From Bacillus sp. FJAT-26390 (GTDB lineage: Bacteria > Bacillota > Bacilli > Paenibacillales > Paenibacillaceae): a DNA stretch of 64,000 nt. This document shows, piece by piece, positions 63,450 to 64,000 of this stretch. Numbering within the stretch: position 1 is the first letter of the stretch; every line of letters begins with the position of its first letter. The notes under the pieces are model-generated. The model made no database searches and was not told the origin of the DNA. It worked only from the letters and a program-made list of their open reading frames with translations. The translations under genes were made by a program, and so were the position numbers. Location of the stretch: contig NZ_MAQX01000011.1 of the NCBI RefSeq assembly GCF_001682865.1, positions 1,136,241 through 1,200,240 on the forward strand, in the 5' to 3' direction.

Positions 63450-64000
63450 CTAGACGGCTTTTGAGCCTCTTTTGTTACGAACTGCGCTATAGATAAGCGT
63501 GCCTCCGAATACCGCTATAATTAAGCCGAAGAACAATGTATGCGGCACATGCAAGCCATACGCGCCGCCGATCATTTTTGCAGCGATAACGATGATTAGA
63601 ATAAAGGCTGCTTTCTCAAGCTCTGGAAACTTATCGATCAGCTTGAGGAATACTTGAGCGACGCCGCGCATCATAAGTACGCCGAGAATACCGCCGAGGA
63701 ATAGAACCCATACCTCTTCGCTCACGCCAAATGCAGCTAGAACGCTGTCGATACTAAACGCGATATCCATGATCTCAACAGCAAGTACGGTACGCCAGAA
63801 GCCGTAGCCTTTATTTTGAACTTCTGCTTCTTCGCCGTCGCCCTTCTTGCCGATGTATGGAATTAATGGAATGTTGCCGACGCGCGCAAGCTTGAATTCA
63901 AGATGGAACAGGTTGCTCAGCGCAATCCATAATAAATAGAGTCCGCCCGCGACTTTTATCCACGTAATTTGAACGAGGTAGACACCCACACCGATTGCAA
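63450..64000 (-). CDS. terC: TerC-family membrane protein, N-terminus beyond window
   Basis: Integral membrane protein, partial: about 184 C-terminal residues are visible and the frame stays open to base 64000. About five membrane helices. AVEIMDIAFSIDSVLAA is the conserved acidic TerC motif in a helix, thought to handle divalent metal; IPLIPYIGKKGDGEEAEVQ is a charged cytoplasmic loop. It resembles the YceF/YkoY proteins. TerC is the membrane centre of Ter complexes; terD genes are expected further upstream. Confidence 0.93.
   Translation of the reverse strand, partial: AIGVGVYLVQITWIKVAGGLYLLWIALSNLFHLEFKLARVGNIPLIPYIGKKGDGEEAEVQNKGYGFWRTVLAVEIMDIAFSIDSVLAAFGVSEEVWVLFLGGILGVLMMRGVAQVFLKLIDKFPELEKAAFILIIVIAAKMIGGAYGLHVPHTLFFGLIIAVFGGTLIYSAVRNKRGSKAV

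Overview
The window looks like chromosomal DNA of a Paenibacillus-type Gram-positive spore former. The evidence is strong AGGAGG-type ribosome binding sites with many TTG and GTG starts, two very large secreted glycosidases carrying three S-layer homology (SLH) domains each, YesM/YesN regulators beside Lpl- and Msm-type sugar ABC transporters, a GlnK/GlnL pair beside glnQHMP, and a CIRCE element. Genus assignment is inference. No rRNA, tRNA, prophage, IS element or CRISPR array was seen.

Layout. 1-968 is the N-terminal part of threonine synthase. 1133-4660 is a secreted GH43-type enzyme with an SLH anchor. 4964-6992 holds a pentapeptide-repeat protein and a DUF3895-like protein with a 12-residue tandem repeat. 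7130-9818 is an OpuF-type osmoprotectant transporter. 9968-15273 is a glutamine unit: the two-component system GlnK/GlnL and the ABC transporter GlnQHMP, with a GlnR/TnrA-like box upstream. 15549-18631 is a DUF4358 lipoprotein, MBOAT acyltransferase and DHHW protein operon, probably for acylating an envelope glycan. 18667-26382 is a mixed metabolic stretch (Nudix, MFS, serine hydrolase, Lrp regulator, epimerase, PyrE-like, DUF72, MEKHLA, DsbB-like). 26630-33571 carries two consecutive CUT1 sugar ABC transporters, divergent from a YesM/YesN pair and followed by a diguanylate cyclase (33767-38927). 38959-40839 is htpG with a perfect CIRCE. 41079-45011 is a polysaccharide cluster. 45323-53464 is one 2713-residue GH3-CBM-GH30-CBM protein with about 53 copies of a 12-bp minisatellite and an SLH anchor.

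53805-64000 is the most unusual part. It is a Ter stress-response island: TerB, TelA, XpaC, an ATP-grasp enzyme, a HAD phosphatase, an 827-residue protein with two phosphoribosyltransferase-type domains (PRTase_2/TRSP and StiP-like), a CitE-like C-C lyase and TerC. Thymidine kinase and an unrecognised protein are embedded in it. Published comparative genomics proposes that such loci make a nucleoside-like metabolite linked to metal and membrane stress; no product is known to me.

A second recurring theme is non-coding. Three intergenic regions (7052-7127, 23486-23673, 45118-45262) each hold short hairpin-like units repeated at about 51 bp. The first two share a hairpin-plus-spacer layout; the third is weaker.
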